A stretch of 64,000 nucleotides of DNA. Source: Ruminococcus hominis. Lineage in GTDB: Bacteria; Bacillota; Clostridia; Lachnospirales; Lachnospiraceae. Under the pieces are notes generated by a model. That model was given only the letters and a program-made list of their open reading frames with translations. It was not told where the DNA came from and searched no databases. Positions 8,779 through 16,192 of this stretch are shown here, one piece after another. Each line of letters opens with the position of its first letter. Position 1 is the stretch's first letter. Made by a program: the position numbers and the translations under genes. The stretch covers positions 1,240,001-1,304,000 of the forward strand of contig NZ_JACOPE010000001.1 in the NCBI RefSeq assembly GCF_014287355.1. The letters run 5' to 3'.

Positions 8779-8937
8779 CTATTTGCAAAATAGATGTTTG
8801 ACTAATGAAAGAAGACCGAAATGCTCAGATTTCATATAATCATTTACAAAATTGTCACAATACATATAACGTTCTGTTCGCATCCATTCTGGAAGAGAAA
8901 GTGAATCTAAAGAATTTGTATAAGTTACGAATCTCAT
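8779..8937 (-). CDS. Small hypothetical protein, 52 residues
   Basis: Reading the minus strand from ATG 8937 gives 52 codons ending in TAG at 8779-8781 (MRFVTYTNSLDSLSLPEWMR at the start, then RYMYCDNFVNDYMKSEHFG and a Lys/Leu-rich end). A strong RBS (AAAAGGGGG) precedes the ATG and a proper terminator follows the stop, so this is a likely real gene. It is soluble, slightly charged and has no domain I recognise. It sits between the dehydrogenase gene and the divergently oriented PucR-type regulator. Confidence 0.65.
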   Translation of the reverse strand: MRFVTYTNSLDSLSLPEWMRTERYMYCDNFVNDYMKSEHFGLLSLVKHLFCK

Positions 8938-9048
8938 AACAGTGCCCCCTTTTAATTTATTTCCGTTTCTTTTAGTTACTTATATTGTAGCACAAAAACA
9001 AAGAAAAACTATGGGAAATAATTCTAAAAGTAATGGGTAAAATATGTG

Positions 9049-9077
9049 TTGTCAGCACAAGAAGTGTGCTATATTAA
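9049..9077 (+). promoter_or_regulatory. Promoter of the PucR-type regulator with a palindrome in the spacer
   Basis: TTGTCA (9049-9054) and TATTAA (9072-9077) are spaced by 17 bases. The spacer contains GCACA-agaag-TGTGC (9055-9069), an inverted repeat placed where a repressor would block RNA polymerase, so autoregulation is plausible. The -10 lies inside the longer upstream reading frame, which supports the ATG at 9113 as the true start. Confidence 0.6.
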
Positions 9078-9112
9078 GATTAGAAAAAGAGAACTATAAA
9101 AGGAGAGGGTGT

Positions 9113-10282
9113 ATGAGTTTTACAATTGAAGATATGATGCTGACAGCGGAAAATAGGTATGCAATGAAGTTTCTGGCAGGGCAAAATGGCTGGGCTAATT
9201 CTATTAGCTGGGTGCATCTTTTGGAAGATACAACGATTATACAGAATTTCTGGGGAAAGGAGCTTGCAGTAACAACAGGGCTGGGATTTCCAGACAAAGA
9301 AGATTGGATGCAATTGGCGATACAGTTAAACAGACATCATGCATCAGGGCTGATCATTAATGTAGGGCAGTATATTCATGAGGTACCGGAAGAATTGAAA
9401 ATGTATTGTGATGAAAATGATCTGCCACTCTTAACTGTGCCATGGGAAGTACATTTGTCAGATATGATAAAAGATTTCAGTATTCGTGTATTTTTGCAAG
9501 ATAGTACAGATGAACAGATTGCTTCAGCATTAATCGCAGCTATTGAATCTCCGGATAATCAGGAGGCATATCGAAAAGATTTATTACAGTATTTTGATGT
9601 GGATGGAAGTTTTCAAGTGCTCTTACTTACTTGTGAAGGACTGGATGCTATGGATACAGTGGAACGAAGAAAATTATCTTATAGAATACAAATGTATCTG
9701 GAAGATATTACACATAATGCCAGTTTCTTTTATTACAACTCAGATTTTGTGCTGGTTGCCAATGCAATTACAGAAGAGTTTTTATGTCAGCTTGCAGAAG
9801 GAGCATTAAAAAGAGGAAAAAAACGAATGCCTGGGGTGGAGTTATGTGTAGGAATCGGAAGTAAATGCATGGACATATCACAGCTTTCGATAAGTTATCA
9901 GAGAGCGAAGGCGGCAACTTACATGGCAATGAGACATAAAAAGCAACTGGTAAAATTTGATGAGTGCGGGTTATATCGTCTTCTTTATATGGTCAAAGAC
10001 GAGGGTATTTTAAATGAAATCGAAACGGAATGTCTGAAAGAGTTAGAAGAATATGATTATAAACATAATGCAGAGTATGTGGAAACGCTGCAGTCATATC
10101 TAAAACATAACGGAAGTATACAAGCGGTGGCGGCAGAGCTGTATACGCATCGGAATACAATATTATATAGAATAGGAAATATCAAGAAAATATTGAACAA
10201 TGAGCTTAAAACACCGGATGAGAGATTGCCGTATCAGATTGCATTTTATATCAGAAGTATGCAGGAAGAAAAACAGGATTAA
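9113..10282 (+). CDS. PucR family transcriptional regulator
   Basis: The protein is 389 residues from ATG 9113 (AGGAGAGG seven bases upstream). The N-terminal half is a PucR/purine-catabolism regulatory domain (about residues 1-125; TIEDMMLTAENRY, ELAVTTGLGF, LIINVGQYI), the middle a GGDEF-like fold lacking catalytic motifs, and the C-terminus (about 325-385) the HTH_30 helix-turn-helix with NGSIQAVAAELYTHRNTILY. PucR/CdaR-type regulators respond to small metabolites such as allantoin, ureides or amino acids and activate nearby catabolic genes. The only adjacent metabolic gene is the dehydrogenase at 7512-8600. What once lay downstream appears truncated (see 10297), so a target operon may have been lost. 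Confidence 0.88.
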   Translation: MSFTIEDMMLTAENRYAMKFLAGQNGWANSISWVHLLEDTTIIQNFWGKELAVTTGLGFPDKEDWMQLAIQLNRHHASGLIINVGQYIHEVPEELKMYCDENDLPLLTVPWEVHLSDMIKDFSIRVFLQDSTDEQIASALIAAIESPDNQEAYRKDLLQYFDVDGSFQVLLLTCEGLDAMDTVERRKLSYRIQMYLEDITHNASFFYYNSDFVLVANAITEEFLCQLAEGALKRGKKRMPGVELCVGIGSKCMDISQLSISYQRAKAATYMAMRHKKQLVKFDECGLYRLLYMVKDEGILNEIETECLKELEEYDYKHNAEYVETLQSYLKHNGSIQAVAAELYTHRNTILYRIGNIKKILNNELKTPDERLPYQIAFYIRSMQEEKQD

Positions 10283-10296
10283 GAATTGTTCCGTGC

Positions 10297-10602
10297 ATGA
10301 TGCCACAGAATGATTGGCTTAGTGCAAATGCTCCACTTTCATGGGGAATCTATCGTAACGTTCCATTTGCATTTATGGGATTAATTATCATTGTTTTATT
10401 CTATAAGTGTGTAAAAGAAAATAATGACCAGTCTTTTAGTTGGATGTGGCTGACCATCGTTCTGAGCTTTGCTTTCTATATCCCAGTTGTGCTGTGGGCT
10501 GATGTCATTCCGATGATTGGTATGCTGATGATTCCGAAAACATGTGCATATGTATGGACTGTACTGATTGGTTACAAAGCAATGAAAAAAGAAGTCGCTT
10601 AA
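10297..10602 (+). pseudogene. Truncated integral membrane protein (C-terminal remnant)
   Basis: The frame encodes 101 residues with three hydrophobic segments (about residues 21-40, 48-63 and 66-95). There is no RBS before the first ATG, and the same frame continues upstream of it (GLRIVPC) into the end of the regulator gene, as expected when a deletion joined the 3' part of a transporter-like gene to the pucR-type gene. I do not recognise the family with certainty. A hairpin with T-run follows. It could instead be a small real membrane protein translated by coupling to the regulator, whose stop is 14 bases upstream. Confidence 0.5.
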
Positions 10603-10612
10603 ATAGTAGAAA

Positions 10613-10643
10613 AGCTGCGAACTAAGAAATTAGTGAGCGGCTT
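10613..10643 (+). repeat. 31-bp hairpin element, copy 1 (acts as terminator)
   Basis: A 31-bp imperfect palindrome with a GAAA tetraloop (AGCTGC..CTAAGAAATTAG..GC.GCTT). 28 of 31 positions match copy 2 at 11816-11846. One difference (G to A at position 27) turns a G-U pair into an A-U pair, so the stem is kept. It ends in TTTTTTTAG and terminates the upstream fragment. The two copies flank the Rpn nuclease gene in direct orientation. Confidence 0.8.
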
Positions 10644-10650
10644 TTTTTAG

Positions 10651-10680
10651 TTGTTTTTTATGAATAGCATATGTTATACT
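10651..10680 (+). promoter_or_regulatory. Promoter of the Rpn gene
   Basis: TTGTTT (10651-10656) and TATACT (10675-10680) are 18 bases apart. Transcription from here would give a leader of about 150 bases before the Rpn start codon. Confidence 0.55.
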
Positions 10681-10781
10681 AACACAAAGCATATTTCTTA
10701 TGAATCTAAGGTGACAATTCACCATCTATTTTCTAATTTCATTTCAGAAGTCTATGCTTTAGATACCAATAGTTATGTAAA

Positions 10782-10830
10782 GCAGGAGGCGGCTGAAAAA
10801 AGAGTAGATAACCTCCTGCAAAAAGGAGGA
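10782..10830 (+). promoter_or_regulatory. Possible RBS-occluding leader switch of the Rpn gene
   Basis: Three segments can pair in two exclusive ways. Segment A GCAGGAGG (10782-10789) is perfectly complementary to segment B CCTCCTGC (10812-10819). B can also pair through CCTCC with GGAGG (10825-10829), the Shine-Dalgarno of the Rpn gene. A:B pairing frees the RBS; B:C pairing hides it. Confidence 0.5.
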
Positions 10831-10839
10831 AAAGTGAAT

Positions 10840-11799
10840 ATGTCAAAACGAAAGAATGCACAGAGAAGCAGAAAGTATTCTGTACGGAACCGGACGGTAA
10901 AAGCAACAAAGAAGTACAAAGATACCATTTTCCGCATGCTGTTTGAAAACAAGGAAAATCTGTTGTCGCTTTACAACGCAATGAACCACAAGAATTATAC
11001 CGATGCAGATGCATTACAGGTAGTAACATTGGAAAATTCGATTTATATGGGAATGAAAAATGACTTGGCATTTATTCTGGATATGAATTTATATCTGTAT
11101 GAACACCAGTCCACATATAATCCAAACATGCCGTTAAGAGACCTGTTTTATATCTCCAATGAATACCAGAAACTGGTTGTTCAGAAGTCGTTGTATTCGT
11201 CAGTGTTACAAAAGATTCCGGCACCAAAATTTGTTGTGTTCTATAATGGGACGAAAGAGATTGAAGACATTAGTGAATTCAGACTTTCATCAGCATATGA
11301 ATGCCAGACAGATGATCCGGATTTGGAATTGCGAGTAACTGTGCTGAATGTTAATGAAGGTCATAATCAGGAACTGATGGAACACTGTCAAACATTAAAG
11401 GAATATGCTCAGTATGTAGCGAAAGTCCGTAAATATACTTCCTTAGGAGAGCTGTCATTGGAAGAAGCGGTAGAATGTGCCGTTGAAGAATGTATCAAAG
11501 AAGGAATATTAGCGGAATTTCTAATCCAAAATCGAGCTGAGGTGATTAGCATGAGTATATTCGAATATAACAAGGATGAAGAAGAGAAAAAACTGAGGAA
11601 GGCTGAATTTGAGGCTGGACGAGAGGCTGGAATCGAGGAGGGCCGAATGGCTGGACTGGAAGAAGGTCGAATGGAACTGCTAAAGCAACAAATCCAAAGA
11701 AAACTTTTCAAAGGAAAATCAATAGATGAAATAGCAGAAGAATTAGAAGAATCTGTTACCGTTATACAGAATCTTATAGGTGAGTGTGAAATAAAATAG
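10840..11799 (+). CDS. Rpn family recombination-promoting nuclease / putative transposase (PD-(D/E)XK)
   Basis: The protein is 319 residues from ATG 10840, which has AAGGAGGA nine bases upstream; the longer frame to 10651 overlaps the promoter and is rejected. The N-terminal domain has KDTIFRMLFENKENLLSLYN, then DLAFILDMNLYLYEHQST, in which the Asp and Glu-x-Gln fit the PD-(D/E)XK active site of Rpn/PDDEXK_2 (transposase_31-like) nucleases. E. coli RpnA relatives are Ca2+/Mg2+-dependent DNA nucleases that raise RecA-independent recombination. The tail has the usual degenerate EAGREAGIEEGRMAGLEEGR repeats (about residues 264-283). It is a solitary gene between two 31-bp hairpin copies. Confidence 0.85.
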   Translation: MSKRKNAQRSRKYSVRNRTVKATKKYKDTIFRMLFENKENLLSLYNAMNHKNYTDADALQVVTLENSIYMGMKNDLAFILDMNLYLYEHQSTYNPNMPLRDLFYISNEYQKLVVQKSLYSSVLQKIPAPKFVVFYNGTKEIEDISEFRLSSAYECQTDDPDLELRVTVLNVNEGHNQELMEHCQTLKEYAQYVAKVRKYTSLGELSLEEAVECAVEECIKEGILAEFLIQNRAEVISMSIFEYNKDEEEKKLRKAEFEAGREAGIEEGRMAGLEEGRMELLKQQIQRKLFKGKSIDEIAEELEESVTVIQNLIGECEIK

Positions 11800-11815
11800 T
11801 TTGAATGTTAGAAGA

Positions 11816-11846
11816 AGCTGCAAACTAAGAAATTAGCGAGCAGCTT
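11816..11846 (+). repeat. 31-bp hairpin element, copy 2
   Basis: Direct repeat of 10613-10643 with three substitutions. The stem here is extended by GAAGA/TCTTC, followed by TTTATATG, so it can act as the terminator of the Rpn gene 16 bases after its stop. Confidence 0.8.
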
Positions 11847-11878
11847 CTTCTTTATATGAGCGCAGTTTTCATTTGAGA

Positions 11879-11907
11879 TTGAAAGTTAATCTGTTTTCTT
11901 TTATAAT
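11879..11907 (+). promoter_or_regulatory. Promoter of the parvulin gene
   Basis: TTGAAA (11879-11884), a 17-base spacer, and TATAAT (11902-11907), 64 bases before the ATG. Confidence 0.7.
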
Positions 11908-11970
11908 AAGAGAGATAGTCACAACGGAGATAGATTGTGAACGAGCAGAGAAAAGGAGAAAGAATACAAA

Positions 11971-12708
11971 ATGGAAAAGAATGTATTAGCAGTTATTGCA
12001 GGACGTGAGATTACAGAAGAGGAGTTGAACGCATTTATCCAGAGACTGCCTAGAGAACAGCAGATGTATGCGACAAACCCACAGTTTAGAGAGCACTGCA
12101 AAGAGCAGTTAATCGCGATGAATGTACTTGCACAGTGTGGAGTTGACGAAAAACTAGAGGAGACAGAAGAATTCCAGAAGATCATAGAAGATGCAAAAAG
12201 AGACATTTTAGCACAGCTTGTATTAAAGAATACATTAGATGCAGTAACAGTTTCAGATGAAGAAGCAAAAGAATTCTTTGAGAATAATAAGCAGCGTTAT
12301 GCAAAACCTGCTACAGTAAGTGCAAAACATATTTTGACAGATTCAGAAGAAAAATGTAATGACATTTTAGAAAAAATTACAAGTGGAGAGAAAGAGTTCG
12401 AGGAAGCTGCGAAAGAATTTTCTACATGTCCATCAGGAGCACAAGGAGGAGACCTTGGAGAGTTTGGCAGAGGACATATGGTGAAAGAGTTTGAAGAAGC
12501 AGCATTTGCAGCAGAGGTTGGACATGTTGTAGGACCGGTTCAGACTCAGTTCGGATATCATTTGATCAAGGTTGAACAGAAGAATGATGCCAAGGAAGCA
12601 GATTTTGAAGAAGTCAAAGAACAGATTAAAGCAGAAGCTTTGAAACAGAAACAGGATAAAGCTTATTCGGATAAAGTAAATGAATTAAAAGCAAAATATA
12701 TTCAGTAA
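11971..12708 (+). CDS. Parvulin-type peptidyl-prolyl cis-trans isomerase (cytoplasmic)
   Basis: The 245-residue protein consists of a helical SurA/trigger-like N-terminal part (about 1-100) and a PpiC/parvulin domain (about 112-205) with the conserved VSAKHILTDSEEKC start, FSTCPSGAQGGDLGEFGRG core and VGPVQTQFGYHLIKV end. It isomerises proline peptide bonds. Unlike PrsA it has neither signal peptide nor lipobox, so it should work in the cytoplasm as a folding helper. The start has AAAAGGAG upstream. It precedes the iron/heme locus, but a 108-base gap with hairpins and a palindrome suggests a separate unit. Confidence 0.92.
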   Translation: MEKNVLAVIAGREITEEELNAFIQRLPREQQMYATNPQFREHCKEQLIAMNVLAQCGVDEKLEETEEFQKIIEDAKRDILAQLVLKNTLDAVTVSDEEAKEFFENNKQRYAKPATVSAKHILTDSEEKCNDILEKITSGEKEFEEAAKEFSTCPSGAQGGDLGEFGRGHMVKEFEEAAFAAEVGHVVGPVQTQFGYHLIKVEQKNDAKEADFEEVKEQIKAEALKQKQDKAYSDKVNELKAKYIQ

Positions 12709-12764
12709 GAATGCAGAGGCATTCTTGAAAAATAAGTATGTTTAAATTCTACTTATTCCCGTAA

Positions 12765-12782
12765 GATTATGAGAATATAATC
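12765..12782 (+). promoter_or_regulatory. Palindrome GATTAT-N6-ATAATC upstream of the surface protein
   Basis: An inverted repeat with perfect 6-base arms (12765-12770 and 12777-12782) overlaps an AT-rich -10-like sequence (TATAAT) 35 bases before the surface-protein start. The position and the iron-type locus suggest a metal-regulator operator, but the sequence is not a good canonical Fur box. Confidence 0.35.
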
Positions 12783-12816
12783 AAAAATCAAGATAGTTAG
12801 TTAGATTGGAGAAAAT

Positions 12817-14955
12817 ATGAAGAAACGAAGTGCGATATTATTGGCTTTATTATTGAGTGTATCTATGATAAGCCCGGCATTAACCTATATGCAGGTCTAT
12901 GCTGAAGACAGTGTGAATAATGTGATTGTAGAAAGCGAGGAGCCGATAAACATTTCGGGTACGGGTGAAGTAGAAACACAGCCGGAAGAAAGTGATGACA
13001 ATGTGAACAGCGGGACTGACACAACAGATAGAGAGGATGCCGGACAAATCGAGGAAGATAAAGAAACTGGTGAGAATGCAGGCAATGGTGAGGATGAGAG
13101 TACAACTAAGAGTGATGAGTTGACAGGAGTAGAAGAAACGGTTTCAAAACCAGAAACAACTCCAACACCGGAGCCTGTACCAGAACCGGAACCAACACCT
13201 GAGCCAAATCCGGAGCCTACACCAGAACCGAATCCAGAACCGGGAGAAGATACAAAAGTTCTCGAAGATGGAACATATAAAGTACAGGTGACATCAAGCA
13301 GTGCTATGTTTAAAGTGACAGATTGTGTATTAACGGTAAAAGAGGGATTGATTAGTGCACAATTAACGTTGAGTGGAAAAGGATATGGATATCTGTATTC
13401 AGGTACTGCAAAGCAGGCAGCTGTGGCAGAGGCATCACAATGGGCACCATATGTAGTAAATGACAATGGTGGATACATGTATACAATCCAGATAAGTGGG
13501 CTGGATACAGAAATTCCGGTTGCAGCTTATTCTATAAAGAATAAAAAATGGTATGACAGAACACTGGTATTCCAGTCAGACTCTTTACAGAAACTGGAAG
13601 ATGGAGGAAATGGTGACGGTGGAATTTTGCCAAATCCACCACAGCCTTCACAACCGATAACTCCGGTAACACCGACGGAGCCGACAACACCAAATGTTCC
13701 TACAGTGCCGTCACTTCCGGAAGCGTCAACACCTGGAACTGGAAATAATGGAAATACAGGAAATACAGACACAAATACGGACTCAAAATACGATTCTAAT
13801 ACAAGTGGTTCTACCTCAAAAGTAGAAAGTACAACAGCCTTGGCAGATGGAACATATACTCCGGATGGATTTAAGTGGTCAGGCGGAACCGGAAAAGTGC
13901 AGATTACATGTAATGAGATTACAATTCAAAACGGACAGGCATTTGCAACATTGGTATTTAGTAGTGACCATTATCAATATGTAAAAACAAACGGAAATAC
14001 ATATTATACGACAAAGGGTTCAGGAACTGCGACAGCGGTAATTCCGGTGGCATTAAATCAGAATAACCGCATTATAGCAATGACGGATAAGATGTCAGTG
14101 GCACATGAGATTGAGTATCACATTTATGTATATCTGGCAGCCGCTAACGGAAGTAATGCAAATGAAAGTAAAGCAATAGGAAGCGGCAATAATGATAGTA
14201 AGACACTCGATGAAGAAGCTCCGGAAATCATGGGGCTGGAATATCAGTCAGAAACAAAAGTAGAACATGCAGAATGTTTCAAGATTTATCATTATGAAAA
14301 AGGAATCGTTCTCTTAGAAGTAGATATGACAAAAAATACTGCCAGAGAGTCTGAAAAAGAAGAAGATAAGAAAACATCTGAAGATGCAACAGCAAAGCTT
14401 TATCAGGCAAATATTGTAAAGTATTTACTTGTTCCGGAAAATGTAAACATCCCGGTCGGACTTGACCAGGACATGATACTTATAAATATCCCGGCAGACA
14501 GAGCTTATGTAGCATCTGAAGAAATTTTGAAAACGATGGAGCAATTAGATTTGCTGGATTTGGTAGCTGCAGTTGGTTCTAAGAAAAAAGACTGTACAAT
14601 TTCTGAAATCGCAGACAGAATGAGTAAAGGAAAAGATGGTAAATCAGCAGAAGTTGTATATGGAGGAAGCTATGATGCTCCAAAATATAAAACCTTAGTA
14701 AAACAAAAAGTAGACCTTGCGATCTTCCCGGCATCAATCCTTCCTCAAAAAGAGAGCGATACAAACAAAGATACGCTTACAGTAAAAGAACAGACAGAAC
14801 GTTTTAATGAATATACAGAAAAATTTGCAATGCTTGGAATTCCATTTATCGTAGACTGTTCAGCAAATGAAAAGACTGAGCTCGCGAAAAAAGAATGGAT
14901 AAAAGTATACAAAGTGTTATTCGGATGCGAAGAAGCCATTGGGGACGGGGAATAG
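12817..14955 (+). CDS. Large secreted surface protein: two NEAT-like domains plus a half substrate-binding lobe
   Basis: The 712-residue protein has a signal peptide (residues 1-29, VYA cleavage), an acidic Thr/Glu spacer, a Pro-Glu repeat (about 114-143) and a beta domain from LEDGTYKVQV to WYDRTLVFQSDSL (149-257). A Pro/Thr linker leads to a second domain starting LADGTYTPDG (about 342-445). Residues about 467-712 are homologous in pattern to the N-terminal lobe of the next gene's binding protein (EAPEIMGLEYQ matches APEIAGLTYE; YLLVPENVNIPVGLDQDMIL matches YLIVPEGKEAPEGLDEDIKI). The beta domains resemble exported iron/heme-binding modules next to FecCD transporters in Lachnospiraceae; the ligand is inferred. 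There is no LPXTG or C-terminal membrane anchor. The last codons may carry a frameshift. It is the first gene of the uptake operon. Confidence 0.75.
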   Translation: MKKRSAILLALLLSVSMISPALTYMQVYAEDSVNNVIVESEEPINISGTGEVETQPEESDDNVNSGTDTTDREDAGQIEEDKETGENAGNGEDESTTKSDELTGVEETVSKPETTPTPEPVPEPEPTPEPNPEPTPEPNPEPGEDTKVLEDGTYKVQVTSSSAMFKVTDCVLTVKEGLISAQLTLSGKGYGYLYSGTAKQAAVAEASQWAPYVVNDNGGYMYTIQISGLDTEIPVAAYSIKNKKWYDRTLVFQSDSLQKLEDGGNGDGGILPNPPQPSQPITPVTPTEPTTPNVPTVPSLPEASTPGTGNNGNTGNTDTNTDSKYDSNTSGSTSKVESTTALADGTYTPDGFKWSGGTGKVQITCNEITIQNGQAFATLVFSSDHYQYVKTNGNTYYTTKGSGTATAVIPVALNQNNRIIAMTDKMSVAHEIEYHIYVYLAAANGSNANESKAIGSGNNDSKTLDEEAPEIMGLEYQSETKVEHAECFKIYHYEKGIVLLEVDMTKNTARESEKEEDKKTSEDATAKLYQANIVKYLLVPENVNIPVGLDQDMILINIPADRAYVASEEILKTMEQLDLLDLVAAVGSKKKDCTISEIADRMSKGKDGKSAEVVYGGSYDAPKYKTLVKQKVDLAIFPASILPQKESDTNKDTLTVKEQTERFNEYTEKFAMLGIPFIVDCSANEKTELAKKEWIKVYKVLFGCEEAIGDGE

Positions 14956-15000
14956 TGGCTCTTCTGATACGGGAAGTGTACAAAACGACAGGTGAATGAT

Positions 15001-16155
15001 ATGAAAAGAAAATGGTATCAATATATTGTAGTTCTGCTTATATGCATATTTGCTTTAACCGGATGTGGTTCGTCGCAGGAGAAGGAGAAAGAAAATCAAG
15101 ACTCAGCCCCTGAGATTGCCGGGCTTACCTATGAAAAAACAATGGATCTGACCTATGCAGAAGAATTTGATGTATACTATTACAAAGACGGATATAAGCT
15201 GATTAATATTCAAGAAAGCGGAAAATATTTAATCGTGCCGGAAGGAAAAGAAGCTCCGGAAGGATTGGATGAAGACATTAAAATAATCCAGCAGCCATTA
15301 CAGCATGTCTATATGGCAGCCAGTGCCTCTATGTCCTTGATCGCCTCTATAGATGCGGTGGATTGCGTGAAGTTTTCCGGGTTGGACGAATCAGATTGGT
15401 ATGTCGATGCTGCCAGACAGGCCATGCAGGATGGAAACATGATATATGCCGGGAAATACAGTGAGCCGGATTATGAAAATTTGGTAGACGGAGATTGTGA
15501 TCTGGCAATTGAGTCGACGATGATACTGCACACACCAAAAGTACAGGAAATGATAGAAGATCTGGATATTCCGGTGCTGATAGACTATGCAAGTTATGAA
15601 TCCCATCCGCTTGGAAGAACAGAGTGGGTAAAACTGTATGGAGCTTTGTTTAATAAAGAAACAGAAGCAGAAAACTTCTTCTCTGAGCAGGCAAAAATCA
15701 TCGAAGATTTGGAAGGCTTTGAAAATACAGAAAAGACGGTGGCATATTTTTATATCAATACAGATGGAACCGTAGTAGTTCGAAAATCTGATGATTACAT
15801 ACCGGCTATGATCGAGATAGCGGGAGGACGATATGCATTTTCGGATTTAAAGAATCCGGATAATAATGCTCCATCAGTAAAACTGACAATGGAAGAATTT
15901 TATGCGACAGCAGTAGATGCAGATTATCTGATTTACAATGGAACAATTGTGGGACAAGTAAGCAGTATTAAAGAATTAGAAGCAAAAAACAATTTGTTTT
16001 CAGAATTTAAAGCTGTGAAAAACGGAAATGTCTGGTATACAGGAAAAAATCTCTATCAGTCAACGGACACAGTCGGTGAATTGATCCGAGATATTCATTT
16101 AATGCTGACAGAAGAAAATCCACAAAATATGACATTTTTACAGAAAATGGAATAA
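15001..16155 (+). CDS. Iron/heme-type ABC transporter substrate-binding lipoprotein
   Basis: From ATG 15001 (AGGTG upstream; the GTG at 14992 lacks spacing for an RBS) the protein is 384 residues. A lipoprotein signal ends in ALTGC with the lipidated Cys at about residue 22. The rest is a class III periplasmic-binding fold (TroA/FepB-like): VYMAASASMSLIASIDAVD and IPVLIDYASYESHPLGRTEWVKLYG are typical of the iron-siderophore/cobalamin binding group. It would be anchored outside the membrane and deliver ligand to the FecCD permease encoded next. Its first lobe is paralogous to the C-terminal part of the preceding gene product. Confidence 0.9.
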   Translation: MKRKWYQYIVVLLICIFALTGCGSSQEKEKENQDSAPEIAGLTYEKTMDLTYAEEFDVYYYKDGYKLINIQESGKYLIVPEGKEAPEGLDEDIKIIQQPLQHVYMAASASMSLIASIDAVDCVKFSGLDESDWYVDAARQAMQDGNMIYAGKYSEPDYENLVDGDCDLAIESTMILHTPKVQEMIEDLDIPVLIDYASYESHPLGRTEWVKLYGALFNKETEAENFFSEQAKIIEDLEGFENTEKTVAYFYINTDGTVVVRKSDDYIPAMIEIAGGRYAFSDLKNPDNNAPSVKLTMEEFYATAVDADYLIYNGTIVGQVSSIKELEAKNNLFSEFKAVKNGNVWYTGKNLYQSTDTVGELIRDIHLMLTEENPQNMTFLQKME

Positions 16156-16192
16156 TTAAGATAATGGTGAGATAAAAGATTGGTGAGAAAAT

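Noticed and set aside
8612..8839. 75-residue plus-strand ORF
   Set aside because: It has no RBS, overlaps the terminator and the small minus-strand gene, and its composition is not protein-like.
10651..10839. Rpn reading frame extended upstream
   Set aside because: The promoter -35 and -10 lie in this part, and the AAGGAGGA site clearly serves the ATG at 10840.
13150..13250. Tandem repeat suggestive of CRISPR or minisatellite
   Set aside because: It is the in-frame Pro-Glu-Pro-Thr/Asn codon repeat of the surface protein linker, without spacers.
12897..13478. 193-residue minus-strand ORF opposite the surface protein
   Set aside because: It is a shadow of the Pro-Glu/Thr repeat region; low-complexity Ser/Val-rich translation and no RBS.
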